64,000 bases of DNA, from assembly GCA_018241995.1 (NCBI GenBank), contig JAFECT010000003.1, forward strand, positions 372,001 through 436,000. Reading direction: 5' to 3'. The notes under the pieces are model-generated. The model had not been told where the DNA came from and searched no databases. It was given only the letters and a program-made list of their open reading frames with translations. Positions 1 through 9,100 of the stretch are shown here, in pieces (positions within the stretch are counted from its first letter, which is position 1; every line of letters begins with the position of its first letter). The stretch is from Pseudomonadota bacterium (GTDB lineage: Bacteria > Pseudomonadota > Alphaproteobacteria > Caulobacterales > Caulobacteraceae). The translations under genes were made by a program, and so were the position numbers.

Positions 1-227
1 TGTTCGCGGCGGCGGCGTGGGTGCTCATGCAGCTGGTGGTCCTGCCGATCGCCGGCATGGGCCTGTTCGGCGTGGCTTACGGCTTTGGCGCCACGGGGCT
101 GACCTTTGTCCTGCACGTGATCTACGGCGTGGTGCTGGGCGCGGTCTTCGCCCAGCTGAAGGGCGTCTGGCACGTGAAAGGCCCCGCAAGCGACGCTCAC
201 GGGGCCCTTCGGTATACGCACTACTGA
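1..227 (+). CDS. Partial membrane protein, 5' end outside window
   Basis: The reading frame is already open at the first base and ends at TGA 225-227, so the true start lies upstream. About 74 residues are visible. They form two hydrophobic segments (roughly residues 6-28 and 31-50 of the visible part) followed by a short polar tail ending in Tyr-Thr-His-Tyr. The glycine/alanine-rich helices look like the end of a small multi-pass inner-membrane protein. I cannot assign a family or function. It converges on the atp operon, with a hairpin between them. Confidence 0.55.
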   Translation, partial: FAAAAWVLMQLVVLPIAGMGLFGVAYGFGATGLTFVLHVIYGVVLGAVFAQLKGVWHVKGPASDAHGALRYTHY

Positions 228-262
228 GTCGGGGAGGCGGCTGAGCGCCTCGGGTCCGACTC
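226..262. terminator. Hairpin between convergent genes
   Basis: A two-part stem starts inside the stop codon of the upstream gene: GAGTCGG at 226-232 pairs with CCGACTC at 256-262, and the inner GAGGCG at 234-239 pairs with CGCCTC at 246-251. It lies between a plus-strand gene end and the end of atpF on the minus strand, where a shared terminator is expected. No clear T-run follows on either side, so intrinsic termination is only inferred. Confidence 0.4.
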
Positions 263-269
263 CCCGGCC

Positions 270-773
270 TCAGCCGAACTTCTGGCCCATCTGCGCCAGC
301 CCGCTGTCGATCAGCGGGTCGGACTTCTTGCCGCCGACACGACCGGCCAGCACGGTCTCGGCGGCGCTCGCGGCCATCTCGACGGCGGCGGCCTTCACCT
401 CGGCCATGGCCTGGGCCTCGGCCAGCGCGATCTTGCGCTTGGCCTGCTCGGCGCGGCGCTTGACCTGCTCGTCCAGCTTCACACGGGCGTCCGCGTTGAT
501 CTGCTCGGCCTGGGCCTGGGCGTCGGCGAGGATCTGGGCGGACATGCGCTCGGCGTCCTCGCGCTCCTGCTTGATCGACGCCAGAAGCTTCTCGGCCTCC
601 TGGCGCAGCTGCTCGGCTTCGGCCAGCTGGTCCTTGATCTTCTGGGCCTGGCCGTCCAGCGCGCGAGCGGCCATGGCGTGCACGCCGAACTTCAGCAGCA
701 CGCCGACAAACACCACGAGGGCGACACCCTCCCAGAACTCGGCGCCCGACAGCAGGGCAGTGAAGGTTTCCAT
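270..773 (-). CDS. atpF: F0F1 ATP synthase subunit b
   Basis: 167 residues. One N-terminal membrane helix (about 14-33) is followed by a long charged, alanine-rich coiled coil with many Gln/Glu/Lys heptads, the usual b-subunit stator design. It forms the peripheral stalk that holds F1 against rotation and dimerises with the b' subunit encoded just upstream (10-base gap). It is the last gene of the atpI-B-E-F'-F operon. Separate b and b' genes are typical of alphaproteobacteria and photosynthetic bacteria. F1 genes are not in this window, as is normal in alphaproteobacteria where F0 and F1 operons are split. Confidence 0.93.
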   Translation of the reverse strand: METFTALLSGAEFWEGVALVVFVGVLLKFGVHAMAARALDGQAQKIKDQLAEAEQLRQEAEKLLASIKQEREDAERMSAQILADAQAQAEQINADARVKLDEQVKRRAEQAKRKIALAEAQAMAEVKAAAVEMAASAAETVLAGRVGGKKSDPLIDSGLAQMGQKFG

Positions 774-782
774 CGTCCTGCC

Positions 783-1325
783 TTACGCGTTGCCGACCAG
801 GGCGGCTTCGACCTCTTTGGCCGCGGGCGCCTCGCCGGTGAGCTTCTCGACGATCGAGGAGGCGGTGTCCGCCGCGATCGTGCGCACATTGGCCATGGCC
901 TGGTCGCGGGCCGCCTTGATGGCGACATCCGCGGCGGCCAGGCTTTCGGCCAGCTTGGCGTCCTCGGCGGCCTGACGCGCGGCCAGTTCGGCGGCGGCCC
1001 GGGCCTTGGCCTCGGACGCCACCTTCTGGGCGCGAGCCCGTGCCTGGCGGGTCTCTTCGGCGGCGGCGGCGGCCTGGGCCTCCGCTTCCTCCTTGAGCTT
1101 GCGCGCAGAGCCGATATCGCCCGCGATCTTGTCCTCACGCTCGTTGATCGCGCCCCCGATCTTGGGGACGAACCAGCGGGACATCAGGAGCAGCACCACG
1201 CCGAAGATGATCAGGAACCAGATCATCTGACCCGGCCAGGTGGGCAGGTCGAACTGCGGCAGGCCGCCCGAGCCTTGCTCGGGCGGAGCCGTCGTCGCCG
1301 TGGTGTTTGCGGGCGAGGTCGCCAT
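783..1325 (-). CDS. atpF': F0F1 ATP synthase subunit b'
   Basis: 180 residues. A polar, Thr/Ala-rich N-terminus of about 20 residues precedes the membrane helix (about 34-52, ending in RWFVPKIG), then a long alanine- and glutamate-rich coiled coil. The paralogue atpF follows 10 bases downstream. The two proteins should pair as a heterodimeric peripheral stalk of the F0 sector. The N-terminal extension before the membrane helix and the position directly after atpE identify this copy as b' rather than b. Gene naming varies (atpG or atpF2 in some annotations). Confidence 0.92.
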   Translation of the reverse strand: MATSPANTTATTAPPEQGSGGLPQFDLPTWPGQMIWFLIIFGVVLLLMSRWFVPKIGGAINEREDKIAGDIGSARKLKEEAEAQAAAAAEETRQARARAQKVASEAKARAAAELAARQAAEDAKLAESLAAADVAIKAARDQAMANVRTIAADTASSIVEKLTGEAPAAKEVEAALVGNA

Positions 1326-1333
1326 GTTCAGAA

Positions 1334-1558
1334 TCAGACGAACAGGATGATGAAGGCCATCACGAGGGCGAAGATGCCCAGCGCTTCGGTCAGGGCCAGG
1401 CCCAGGAACAGCATCGGCTGGGCGCCCGGCGCCGCCGACGGGTTACGCAGGGCGCCTTGCAGGTAGCCCGAGAACAGCACGCCCAGGCCGACGCCGGCGC
1501 CGATCAAGCCCATGGTCGCAAGACCCGCGCCGATCATACGAGCAGAATGGAGATCCAT
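1334..1558 (-). CDS. atpE: F0F1 ATP synthase subunit c
   Basis: 74 residues forming two hydrophobic helices in a hairpin. The first helix is glycine-rich (G-x-G repeats around residues 19-27), which packs the c-ring. The proton-binding carboxylate is Glu58 in the motif LALTEALG of helix 2. The polar loop lies near residues 36-46. The sequence around Glu58 lacks the Gln/Ser/Thr set typical of Na+-translocating c subunits, so a proton-driven ring is expected. It sits between atpB and atpF' as in other alphaproteobacteria. Confidence 0.95.
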   Translation of the reverse strand: MDLHSARMIGAGLATMGLIGAGVGLGVLFSGYLQGALRNPSAAPGAQPMLFLGLALTEALGIFALVMAFIILFV

Positions 1559-1603
1559 GTCGATAGTCCCTTTGGTGGATAGCTTAAGAGGTTGCCGAAG
1601 CCG

Positions 1604-2446
1604 TCAGTGACCGTGGCTGTCGAGGTTGACGACGTCGTTGAGGTAGACGCAGGCCAGGGCCGCGAACACGAAGGCCTGCAGGAAGGCCACGATGAACTCG
1701 AGCGCGGTCAGGGCCACGACCATGAAGAAGGACACGCCCGCGCCCAGCCAGCCGAGCGTGGCGATGCCGCCGCTCATGCCCAGGACCGCGAGCATCACCA
1801 CGAAGGTGGCGAAGATGTTCATGACGACGTGGCCGCCGATCATGTTGCCGAACAGACGCATCGACAGGGTCAGCGGGCGGACCATGAAGGAGATGATCTC
1901 GATCGGGACCAGGAAGATCAGCATCGGCCAGGGCACGCCGCCCGGCGCAAACAGCTTGAAGAACTTGAAGCCGTTCTTGACGAAGCCGATCACCACCACG
2001 CTGAGGAAGGTGATCAGGGCCAGCGTCGCGGTGACGGCGAGCTGGGCCGTGGCGGTGAAGGTCCACTCCTGACCGCCCAGGTTCCCGATGGCGAACACCA
2101 GGCCCATCATGTTCAGGACCAGCACCATCATGAAGATGGAGAAGATGAAGGGGATGTAGGGGCGGCCCTTGTCGCCGATCATCGGCCCGACCAGGGTCCC
2201 GTCGATCAGGTTGTAGAGCGCCTCACCGAAGGCCTGCATGCGCCCCGGCACCAGCTGGCCGCGCGCGGCCGAGCCAAGCAGCGCCACGATGATCAGCGCG
2301 CCGATCATCATCGCCAGCACCGAGTTGGTGATGGACATGTTGATCGCGCCAAGGCCCGGCACCACGATCGGGTCGATGTGAACGACCTCGTGCACCAGGA
2401 ACTGCTTCATCGGCTCGATGGAAGCCATCGGGCGTATTCCCTTCAA
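1604..2446 (-). CDS. atpB: F0F1 ATP synthase subunit a
   Basis: 280 residues with five to six hydrophobic helices. The family signature LSMRLFGNMIGGH is present near residues 193-205 and carries the essential arginine of the proton half-channel facing the c-ring. A second conserved polar block lies in the last helix. Its start codon overlaps the stop of atpI by four bases (ATGA), indicating translational coupling. It provides the stator channel through which protons enter and leave the c-ring. Confidence 0.95.
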   Translation of the reverse strand: MKGIRPMASIEPMKQFLVHEVVHIDPIVVPGLGAINMSITNSVLAMMIGALIIVALLGSAARGQLVPGRMQAFGEALYNLIDGTLVGPMIGDKGRPYIPFIFSIFMMVLVLNMMGLVFAIGNLGGQEWTFTATAQLAVTATLALITFLSVVVIGFVKNGFKFFKLFAPGGVPWPMLIFLVPIEIISFMVRPLTLSMRLFGNMIGGHVVMNIFATFVVMLAVLGMSGGIATLGWLGAGVSFFMVVALTALEFIVAFLQAFVFAALACVYLNDVVNLDSHGH

Positions 2447-2802
2447 TCGTCGTCGTCGTCCGCAGGAGCCGCCGGCGGCATGCCCCTCTCAGCCAACGCT
2501 TTTGCGCCCATCCGCTGGGCGGAACGGGCGGCCAGATAAACCGAAGCCCCGGCGCCTACGGCGATACCCACCGCAATCCCCCAGGGCCGTGTATGCAGAC
2601 CGGCGTAGGTGTCGACCAACCAGCCGACGGCCGCGCCGCAGAGAACCCCGCCGATCAGCTCGGCGATGATCCTGTAACCGTCTCCTATCGCGCTTTGGGC
2701 CCCGAACGGTCCGGCCGACTTGGCTCGGTTCGCTTGGAAAGCGTCGAGTCGTTCGTCGAGGCTTTTGATCGCCTCTTCGTTCTGATCGTCACGCCGGGGC
2801 AT
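2443..2802 (-). CDS. atpI: ATP synthase assembly protein AtpI
   Basis: 119 residues. A charged N-terminus (about 1-45) is followed by two membrane helices (about 48-70 and 77-97) with small-residue motifs such as GGVLCGAAVGW, as in the AtpI/Uncl family. It ends with an aspartate run at the C-terminus (four to five Asp). AtpI helps assemble the c-ring and may carry Mg2+. It is the promoter-proximal gene of the F0 operon and overlaps atpB by four bases. Confidence 0.88.
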   Translation of the reverse strand: MPRRDDQNEEAIKSLDERLDAFQANRAKSAGPFGAQSAIGDGYRIIAELIGGVLCGAAVGWLVDTYAGLHTRPWGIAVGIAVGAGASVYLAARSAQRMGAKALAERGMPPAAPADDDDD

Positions 2803-2820
2803 GGGCGCCTAAGAAATCGA

Positions 2821-2840
2821 CCGCGACGTCGCCGTCGCGG
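2821..2840 (-). promoter_or_regulatory. Perfect hairpin in the atpI leader
   Basis: CCGCGAC (2821-2827) and GTCGCGG (2834-2840) form a perfect 7-bp stem with a 6-base loop, ending about 18 bases upstream of the atpI start codon. On the transcript it would lie just 5' of the ribosome binding region. A role in leader RNA stability or translation of the F0 operon is only inferred; in GC-rich DNA such a stem can also arise by chance. Confidence 0.3.
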
Positions 2841-3040
2841 CCCGGTTAGGTCGGGGCGGAACCTACAGATGCGTCTCCCGCGCGTCAAGGCGTGGGTGCA
2901 ATGCGGGAAGACATTGAAAAGGATAATGATTTTGGCTCCGGACGAGACGTCGCACACGGCTCCTGTCGGGACTCGCCGCCGCGGGGGCTGACGCGAGACG
3001 TCCGGGCGTCCTATGCTGACCCAGGGACCAGGGGACCGTC

Positions 3041-3589
3041 ATGCGCCTTTCAGCACTGCTCATTGCCGTGGGCGTCTGCGCCATGGCGGCGCCGGCCTTC
3101 GCGGGCGACGTCAAATGCCTGTGGAACGCGCCGGTCCAGGCCAAGCGCGACGCGGTGCTGACGGGCGCGCTGAGCGACCCCCAGGCGGCGGCCAATCTGG
3201 AGACTTTCCTGGCCGATGCGCCTGAAGCGCAGATACGCAAGGTTTGCGGCCTCACCGACGAGACGCTCAAGCCGGCGGTCACCGCGCTCTCCGGTTATCT
3301 TTACGAGACGGCGTCCTCGCGATGGCTGGCGGCTAGCAAGATCGCGACGTCGGCGCAGCTCGACGCCGGCTGGACGGGTCTGGACGCCGGCCTGCGCAGC
3401 AGCGTGCTGGCCAATGCGGGGGCTTTCTCCAACGACCCGCTCCCGCCCGAGGCCTTCGCCCAGTTCCTGACCCACACCGGCGTGGCCGCCCTGTCCCCGA
3501 CCGGGGACATGAGCGACCGCGCCCACACCACCGCTTTGCTCTATTTCCTGGGCCGCGCCATCCGCACCGCCAACGAAGCAAAATACTGA
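3041..3589 (+). CDS. Secreted protein of unknown function (CLWN paralogue 1)
   Basis: 182 residues with a clear Sec signal peptide (about 1-21, cleavage after APAFA). The mature protein begins with GDVKCLWN and has a second Cys near residue 68, so one disulfide is possible. It shares an N-terminal CLWN...QAKRDA motif, a central L-A-W-L-R pattern and a C-terminal GRA-x-R-x-x-NE-x-K-aromatic end with the next gene. The two are tandem paralogues from a duplication. I do not recognise the family; it is predicted periplasmic and mostly helical. The gap to the paralogue is 52 bases, so they may be co-transcribed. Confidence 0.7.
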   Translation: MRLSALLIAVGVCAMAAPAFAGDVKCLWNAPVQAKRDAVLTGALSDPQAAANLETFLADAPEAQIRKVCGLTDETLKPAVTALSGYLYETASSRWLAASKIATSAQLDAGWTGLDAGLRSSVLANAGAFSNDPLPPEAFAQFLTHTGVAALSPTGDMSDRAHTTALLYFLGRAIRTANEAKY

Positions 3590-3641
3590 CGCTTTCGTCG
3601 CGTACCGCTAGGGTGGCGCCGCCGAGGGGCGTGAGAAGGAC

Positions 3642-4202
3642 ATGTCTATGAAGAGTTCCTGGATCGGAGCGGCGGTGGCCGCCGGCGCCGTGATGATCGC
3701 CGCGCCCGCCTTCGCCGGCGACACCCTGTGCCTGTGGAACCACGTGCCCCAGGCCAAGCGCGACGCCTTCCTGGCCAAGGGCGACCTGGAGAATCCTCAG
3801 GAGGCGATGAACGGCAATGTGATCGCCGACGCCGACGTCAACGCCTCGGTGCTGGCCTGTTCGGTCAAGGTCGAGCAGGCCGAGGCCGCCAAGGCCGCCT
3901 TCGTCGGCTACGCCATGACCGCGGTGCTGGGCCGCTGGTTCGAGGTCCACGAGAAGACCTCGCCCGAGAAGCTGGAAGCCGCGTGGCAGGGCCTTGCGGC
4001 CGCCGACCGCGCCACCCTGCAGAAGCTCGCGACCAACGAGATCGCCGGCGAACCGTCCAAGGACACCTTCCACGCCTTCATCGTGGGCGCCGGCTTCGAC
4101 CCGGCGGTGCGCAAGGACCTGATGCAGACCCCGACCGGCGAGTTCCTGTTCATCTACATGATGGGACGCGCGCTCAGGGCCGGGAATGAACCGAAGTTCT
4201 GA
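3642..4202 (+). CDS. Secreted protein of unknown function (CLWN paralogue 2)
   Basis: 186 residues; signal peptide ends at APAFAG (about residue 26). The mature start GDTLCLWN and the end GRALRAGNEPKF match the preceding gene, while the middle has diverged strongly. The two cysteines (in CLWN and in LACSV) are conserved between the copies. Start ATG 3642 follows a GAGAAGG ribosome binding sequence; a second in-frame Met two codons later is equally possible. No enzymatic motif is visible. It ends four bases from the convergent end of the retropepsin/TPR gene. Confidence 0.7.
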   Translation: MSMKSSWIGAAVAAGAVMIAAPAFAGDTLCLWNHVPQAKRDAFLAKGDLENPQEAMNGNVIADADVNASVLACSVKVEQAEAAKAAFVGYAMTAVLGRWFEVHEKTSPEKLEAAWQGLAAADRATLQKLATNEIAGEPSKDTFHAFIVGAGFDPAVRKDLMQTPTGEFLFIYMMGRALRAGNEPKF

Positions 4203-4205
4203 GAA

Positions 4206-5987
4206 TCAGAGCGGTCGCCCCGACGCATCTTCGAGGCCGAAGCGGCGAGCCCTTTCACGAACACCCGGATCGATCGCGAGGCCTGCGGCGATGTCCTTCG
4301 CCGCACCGGCCTCGTCGCCCAGCTTCCTCTTGGTCAGCCCTCGCATGTAGAGCGACCAGCCGAGCTTGGGCTGCAGCTTCAGGGCGGCATCGTAGTCGGC
4401 AAGCGCCTCACGCAACCGGCCGAGCCGCAGGTTCACCAGGGCGCGACTGTCCAGCACCTCGGCCGTGCGGCCGCGACGGCTGAGGGCGTCGTTGCAATCC
4501 TGCAGGGCCTTGTCGAGTTCACGATTGTGGGTGGCCCTGAGCCAGCAGCGGGCGTTCAGAGTCGACCACATGTTGTCATTGCGGGGATGGTCCGCGATCC
4601 ATCGGTCGTAGATGCCGGCTGCGTCCTCGTAGCGATCGGCCTCGTCGTAATAGGCCGCAATGCTCAGGACGATGCCCTCGTCCTCAGGAGCCGCGCGGAT
4701 CGCTGCGGTCAGATCGGTTCGCGCCTCTTCGGTCTTACCTGTCCGCAGGCGGATTCGGCCTCGGCCCAGCAGGGCCCGCGGGTCGTCGGGCTTGAGCGCC
4801 AGAGCCTTGTCGAAGCTAGCCAGCGCCGCCGTGTCTTCCTTGGCCGCCACATGCGCCCATGCCAGTTCCGTCGGCCAAGCCGGGTTCTTCGGATCAAGCG
4901 CGGCCGCCCGGTCATAGTCGGCGATCGCCGCCGCGTAATCCCGCCTGGCCAAGGAGGCCGCGGCGCGCCGGCCCAGGGCGTCGGCATCGGTCAGTTCGGG
5001 CAAGGCGGGAGCGCCGGTCTTGGCTGCCTGATCCGCCTGATCCAGGCGGAACACGGGCCCGCCGTTGTAGGTGAAGTAGAGTTTGTGCTGCCGGTAGGAG
5101 ACCAGGATCCGGTGCGACAGGAAGAAGTCCGCGCCGAGCAGCATGTCCGCCGGGCCGAGGTTCATCTGGCCGATGCGTACGCGGGTGTGTTTGATCTCCT
5201 CGTCGCCGACGCCAAAGCTGTCGACGGGGGCAATCCAGGTCTCGACCAGGCCGTTGCCGACCCCGGACGCGGCGCCGCCGGCGGTGACGCCGGGCGCATC
5301 GGTGCGAACGCCGAGCCGCGTCGCCGCTTCCTGAGACACCATCGAGCGACTGGCGCCGGTGTCGAACATGGCGCGCAGATCGCGGCCGTTCAGACGCACC
5401 GTGCCGACGATGTGCGGGTTCAGGTGGTTGAGCGGCTGGATGCTGATGACATTGGCCTGCCCGCTCGCCCAATAGGCCATGCCCACATCGGGCGGGCAGT
5501 CGACCGCCTTGAGCAACCGGATCACACCGTTGGCGAGATCGTATTCGACATCGGTGAGGGTGAGCACGTTCTGGCCGAGGATGCCGACGCTGCCGCTGCC
5601 GAAATCGCGGGCGCCGACGATGAACTGCACATGTTTCATGGCCACGCCGGCGTAGAGGAACTCGTTCGCCTCGGCGACGCGGGCGGTGGTCCGGCCCCCG
5701 ACGCCCTCCAGCTCGATGCCCGCGGACGGCACGCCGACGAGCTTGAGCCGCTTGGCCGCGTCGCTGCTCATCACGCTGTAGGCGGCGCCCGTATCCAGGA
5801 TGAAGGGCGCGTCCTCGCCGTTGATCTTCACGTGGATCATGGGCCGCGTGCCCAGCATGGTGATCGGCAATTCGGCCAACTTGGCCAGATGACACTTGCC
5901 GGGCGCGGCGTCGGCCGCCTGGACGGCGCTTGCCGCCATGGCGAGCCCCGCCGCGCAGGATGCTATGGAAAAAAGCTTGGCCGGCAT
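4206..5987 (-). CDS. Double retropepsin-like aspartyl protease with TPR repeats, secreted
   Basis: 593 residues from the ATG at 5985-5987; I chose this start because a signal peptide follows directly (residues 1-25, ending AVQAAD), whereas the longer frame adds an arginine-rich stretch. Two retropepsin-like domains are visible, each with a catalytic DTGA motif (Asp65 in ILDTGAAYS, Asp209 in MFDTGASRS). The two halves could form one intramolecular active site as in pepsin. About six TPR repeats follow (roughly residues 345-580; motifs such as AIADYDRAAALDP). It is predicted periplasmic. The substrate is unknown; the TPR part suggests protein recognition. Confidence 0.8.
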   Translation of the reverse strand: MPAKLFSIASCAAGLAMAASAVQAADAAPGKCHLAKLAELPITMLGTRPMIHVKINGEDAPFILDTGAAYSVMSSDAAKRLKLVGVPSAGIELEGVGGRTTARVAEANEFLYAGVAMKHVQFIVGARDFGSGSVGILGQNVLTLTDVEYDLANGVIRLLKAVDCPPDVGMAYWASGQANVISIQPLNHLNPHIVGTVRLNGRDLRAMFDTGASRSMVSQEAATRLGVRTDAPGVTAGGAASGVGNGLVETWIAPVDSFGVGDEEIKHTRVRIGQMNLGPADMLLGADFFLSHRILVSYRQHKLYFTYNGGPVFRLDQADQAAKTGAPALPELTDADALGRRAAASLARRDYAAAIADYDRAAALDPKNPAWPTELAWAHVAAKEDTAALASFDKALALKPDDPRALLGRGRIRLRTGKTEEARTDLTAAIRAAPEDEGIVLSIAAYYDEADRYEDAAGIYDRWIADHPRNDNMWSTLNARCWLRATHNRELDKALQDCNDALSRRGRTAEVLDSRALVNLRLGRLREALADYDAALKLQPKLGWSLYMRGLTKRKLGDEAGAAKDIAAGLAIDPGVRERARRFGLEDASGRPL

Positions 5988-6101
5988 GCGCGAACCTGTC
6001 CCCCCGAACAGCCGCTGGTCGAGCGATAGAGCCCGGCTTTGGCGCAGACTGCAAGACGGTGGGAGCGCCTGTCTGAACAAAGACGACGAGTGTGGCGCCG
6101 C

Positions 6102-9100
6102 CTACTGCGCCGCCAGGGCTTCGGCCTGGTGCAGGTCGACGCTGACCAGTTGCGAGATGCCGCGGTCGGGCATGGTGACGCCGAACAGGCGGTCCATGCG
6201 GGCCATGGTCACCGGGTTGTGGGTGATCACCACGAACCGGGTGTCGGTGCGCTTGCGCATCTCGTCGAGCATGCGGCAGTAGCGATCGACGTTGGCGTCA
6301 TCGAGCGGCGCGTCCACTTCGTCGAGGAAGCAGATCGGCGCCGGGTTGGCCAGGAACACCCCGAAGATCAGGGCGGCGGCCGTGAGGGCCTGCTCGCCGC
6401 CCGACATCAGGCTCATGGTCGCCAGCCGCTTGCCCGGCGGGCAGGCGAAGATCTCCAGGCCGGCTTCCAGTGGATCGTCGGACTCGATCAGGCGCAGCTC
6501 CGCCTCGCCGCCGTCGAACAGGGCGTGGAAGAGCGCCTTGAAGTGCTCGTTGATCACGTCGAAGGCGGCCAGCAGGCGCTCGCGGCCCTCGGCGTTCAGC
6601 TCATCGATGCCGTCGCGCAGCTTAGCGATGGCGGTGGTGAGGTCCGAGCGTTCCGTGCGCATGGTCTGCAGGCGTGACTGGTACTCGGTAGCCTCTTCCT
6701 CGGCGCGCAGGTTGACCGCGCCCAGCGCGTCACGCTCGCGCTCCAGGCCGTAGAGCAGTGACTCCGCCCCGGCCGCGTCAGCGGGCTGGGCGATGGCCTC
6801 TTCCTTGAGCTTGCGGCCGAGCTCCTCGGGGGTGATCCCGGCGGCGTCGCGAACCTGCCCTTCGACCTCACCGAGGCGTTCGACGGCGGCCTCGTGGCGG
6901 GCGTCGAGACCGGCGCGCAGTTCGCGGGCCTGGGCGGCGGCCTGGTCGGCGGCGCGGGCGGCCCGGTCGGCGGCCTGGGCCGTCGCTTCGGCCGTGGCTA
7001 GGGCGTCGGCGGCCTCGGCGCGGCGCGTTTCGGCCGCGGTGAAGCTGTCGAGCAGCTTCTCGCGCTTCTCCACAAAGGTCTGCGGGGCGGCCTCGGCGCG
7101 TTCGAGGGCCAGGACCGCGCGCTCGCGCTCGATCTCCAGGGCGGCGATACGCTCGGCGGCGCCCTGGGCGCGGCGGGACCAGTCCGCGCAGTCGCGTTCG
7201 AGCGCGGCCAGGCGCTGCTCGCGGCCGGAGCGTTCGCGCATCTCGGCGTCACGGGCGGCGCGGGCCTGGGCGGCCTCGCCACGGGCGGCTTCGGCGGCCT
7301 CGCGGGCGGCGGCGAGTTCGCCGCGCAAGGTTTCAAGGTCTGCCGGCTCGCCGCCTTCGCCGCGGGCGGCCTCGAGCGCGGCCTTGGCCTCGCCGAGCTC
7401 GGCGTCGAGGCGGGCGATGGTCTCGTCCAGGCCCTGGGCGCGGGCCTCCTTGCGCGCCTGCTCGCGCGACAGGCGCTCGACCAGGTCGCGGGCCACAGCC
7501 ACGGCCTTCTCGGCCTCAGGAGGCTTGCGGCGAGCGTCGCGGGCGGCCTCCTCGGCGGCGCGGACCTTGTCGGTGGCGGCTTTCAGCGCCGCCGCCATGG
7601 CCTCGACCTGAGGCTTCAGCGCATCGACCTCGGCCTCGACCTCGTCCAGGCGGGTGCGCTGCGCCAGGCGGACGGCGGCAGGCTTGGGCGCATCGGCGCG
7701 GGCGACGAAGCCGTCCCAGCGCCACAGGTCGCCGGCCTTGGACACCAGCCGCGCGCCGGCGGGCAGGGTCTTGGCCAGGCGGTCGCCGTCAGCCGCCTCG
7801 ACCACCCCGACATAGGCCAGGCGCGCGGTCAGGGCCGACGGCGCTTCCACATGGGCGGCCAGGGCCTCGACGCCCTTGGGCCATTTCGGCGCCTCGGCTT
7901 CGGCGCCGCCCCAGAAGGCGGAGGCGCGCGGGTCGAGCGCGGCGTCCAGGTCTTCGCCCAGCGCGGCGGCGAGGGCCGCCTCATAGCCCTTGCCGGCCTT
8001 GACCGCGTCCAGGGCGGGCGGGAACTCGCGCTTGGAGCCGGTCAGGAGCTGCGCCAGGCCGCGGGCCTCGGTCTGCAGGCGGCCGAGCTTGTCCTCGCCC
8101 TGGCGCGCGGCCTGGCGCGCGGCGTTTTCAGCGGTGGCGGCTTCGGCGCGGGCGGCTTCGGCGGTCTCGATGGCGGCGCGGGTGGCCTGCAGCGCCTCGA
8201 CCGCCTCGGCTAGGCTGGCGCGGGCGCCTTCGATCTCGGAGTCTTCCAGCGGGCCCAGACCGGCGCGCTCGTTGCGGGCGGCGGCCAGCGCGGCCTCGGC
8301 GCGGACCAGACGGCCCTCGGCGTCGCGCAGGCGCGCGGCCTCGGCGTTGGCGCGGGCCTGTTCGGCGGCGAGCTTGGAGGCCAGCCGTTCGACGGTAGCG
8401 TCCGCCTCGGCGCGGGCGGCCTCGGCGGCCTTCAGCGCGGCTTCCAGTTCGGGGCCGCGTTCAGGCGCGGCGGCGACTTCGGCCTTCAGGGTTTCGAGCT
8501 CGCCTTCGAGACGCGCGAGCTGCGCCTTGGCGTCCTCGACCATGCGGTCTTCGCGTTCGGCGTCGGCGGCGATGCGGGCGATCTCGGCCTTGACCCGGTC
8601 GACCTCGGCGCGGGCCTGGCGCTCCTCGACCTCCAGCCGATCCTTTTCGAGGGTCAGGCGGTGCAGCACGGCGGCGGCGACGGCGTCTTCCTCGCGCAGA
8701 GGCTTCAGCGACTCGGCGGAGGTCAGGGCCTCGGTCTGGGCGGCGGCGGCGGCGGTCGCGGTGTCGCCGACCTGCCTGGATGCTTCGTCGAGCTCGGCCT
8801 TGGCGCGGGCCAGCGCGCCTTGCGCGTCAGTCCAGCGGGCGAACAGCACCGCGCTCTGCAGGGCGCGGATTTCGGCGCTGATCTTCTTGTAGCGTTCGGC
8901 CTGGCGCGCCTCGCGCTTCAGCCGGCCCAGCGTCTGATCGAGCTCGCGGGCGATGTCGTCCAGGCGGTTCAGGTTGGTCTCGGCCGCGCGCAGGCGCAGT
9001 TCCGCCTCATGGCGGCGGGTGTGCAGGCCCGCAACGCCGCCGGCCTCTTCGAGGATACGGCGCCGGTTCTGCGGCTTGGCGGCGATCAGTTCGGAGATCT

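Noticed and set aside
1592..2539. 315-codon plus-strand ORF over atpB
   Set aside because: His/Glu/Asp-rich low-complexity translation opposite a canonical atpB and atpI; a shadow frame.
4527..6029. 500-codon plus-strand ORF opposite the retropepsin/TPR gene
   Set aside because: It shows no domain and mirrors the real gene; the DTGA and TPR motifs are on the minus strand.
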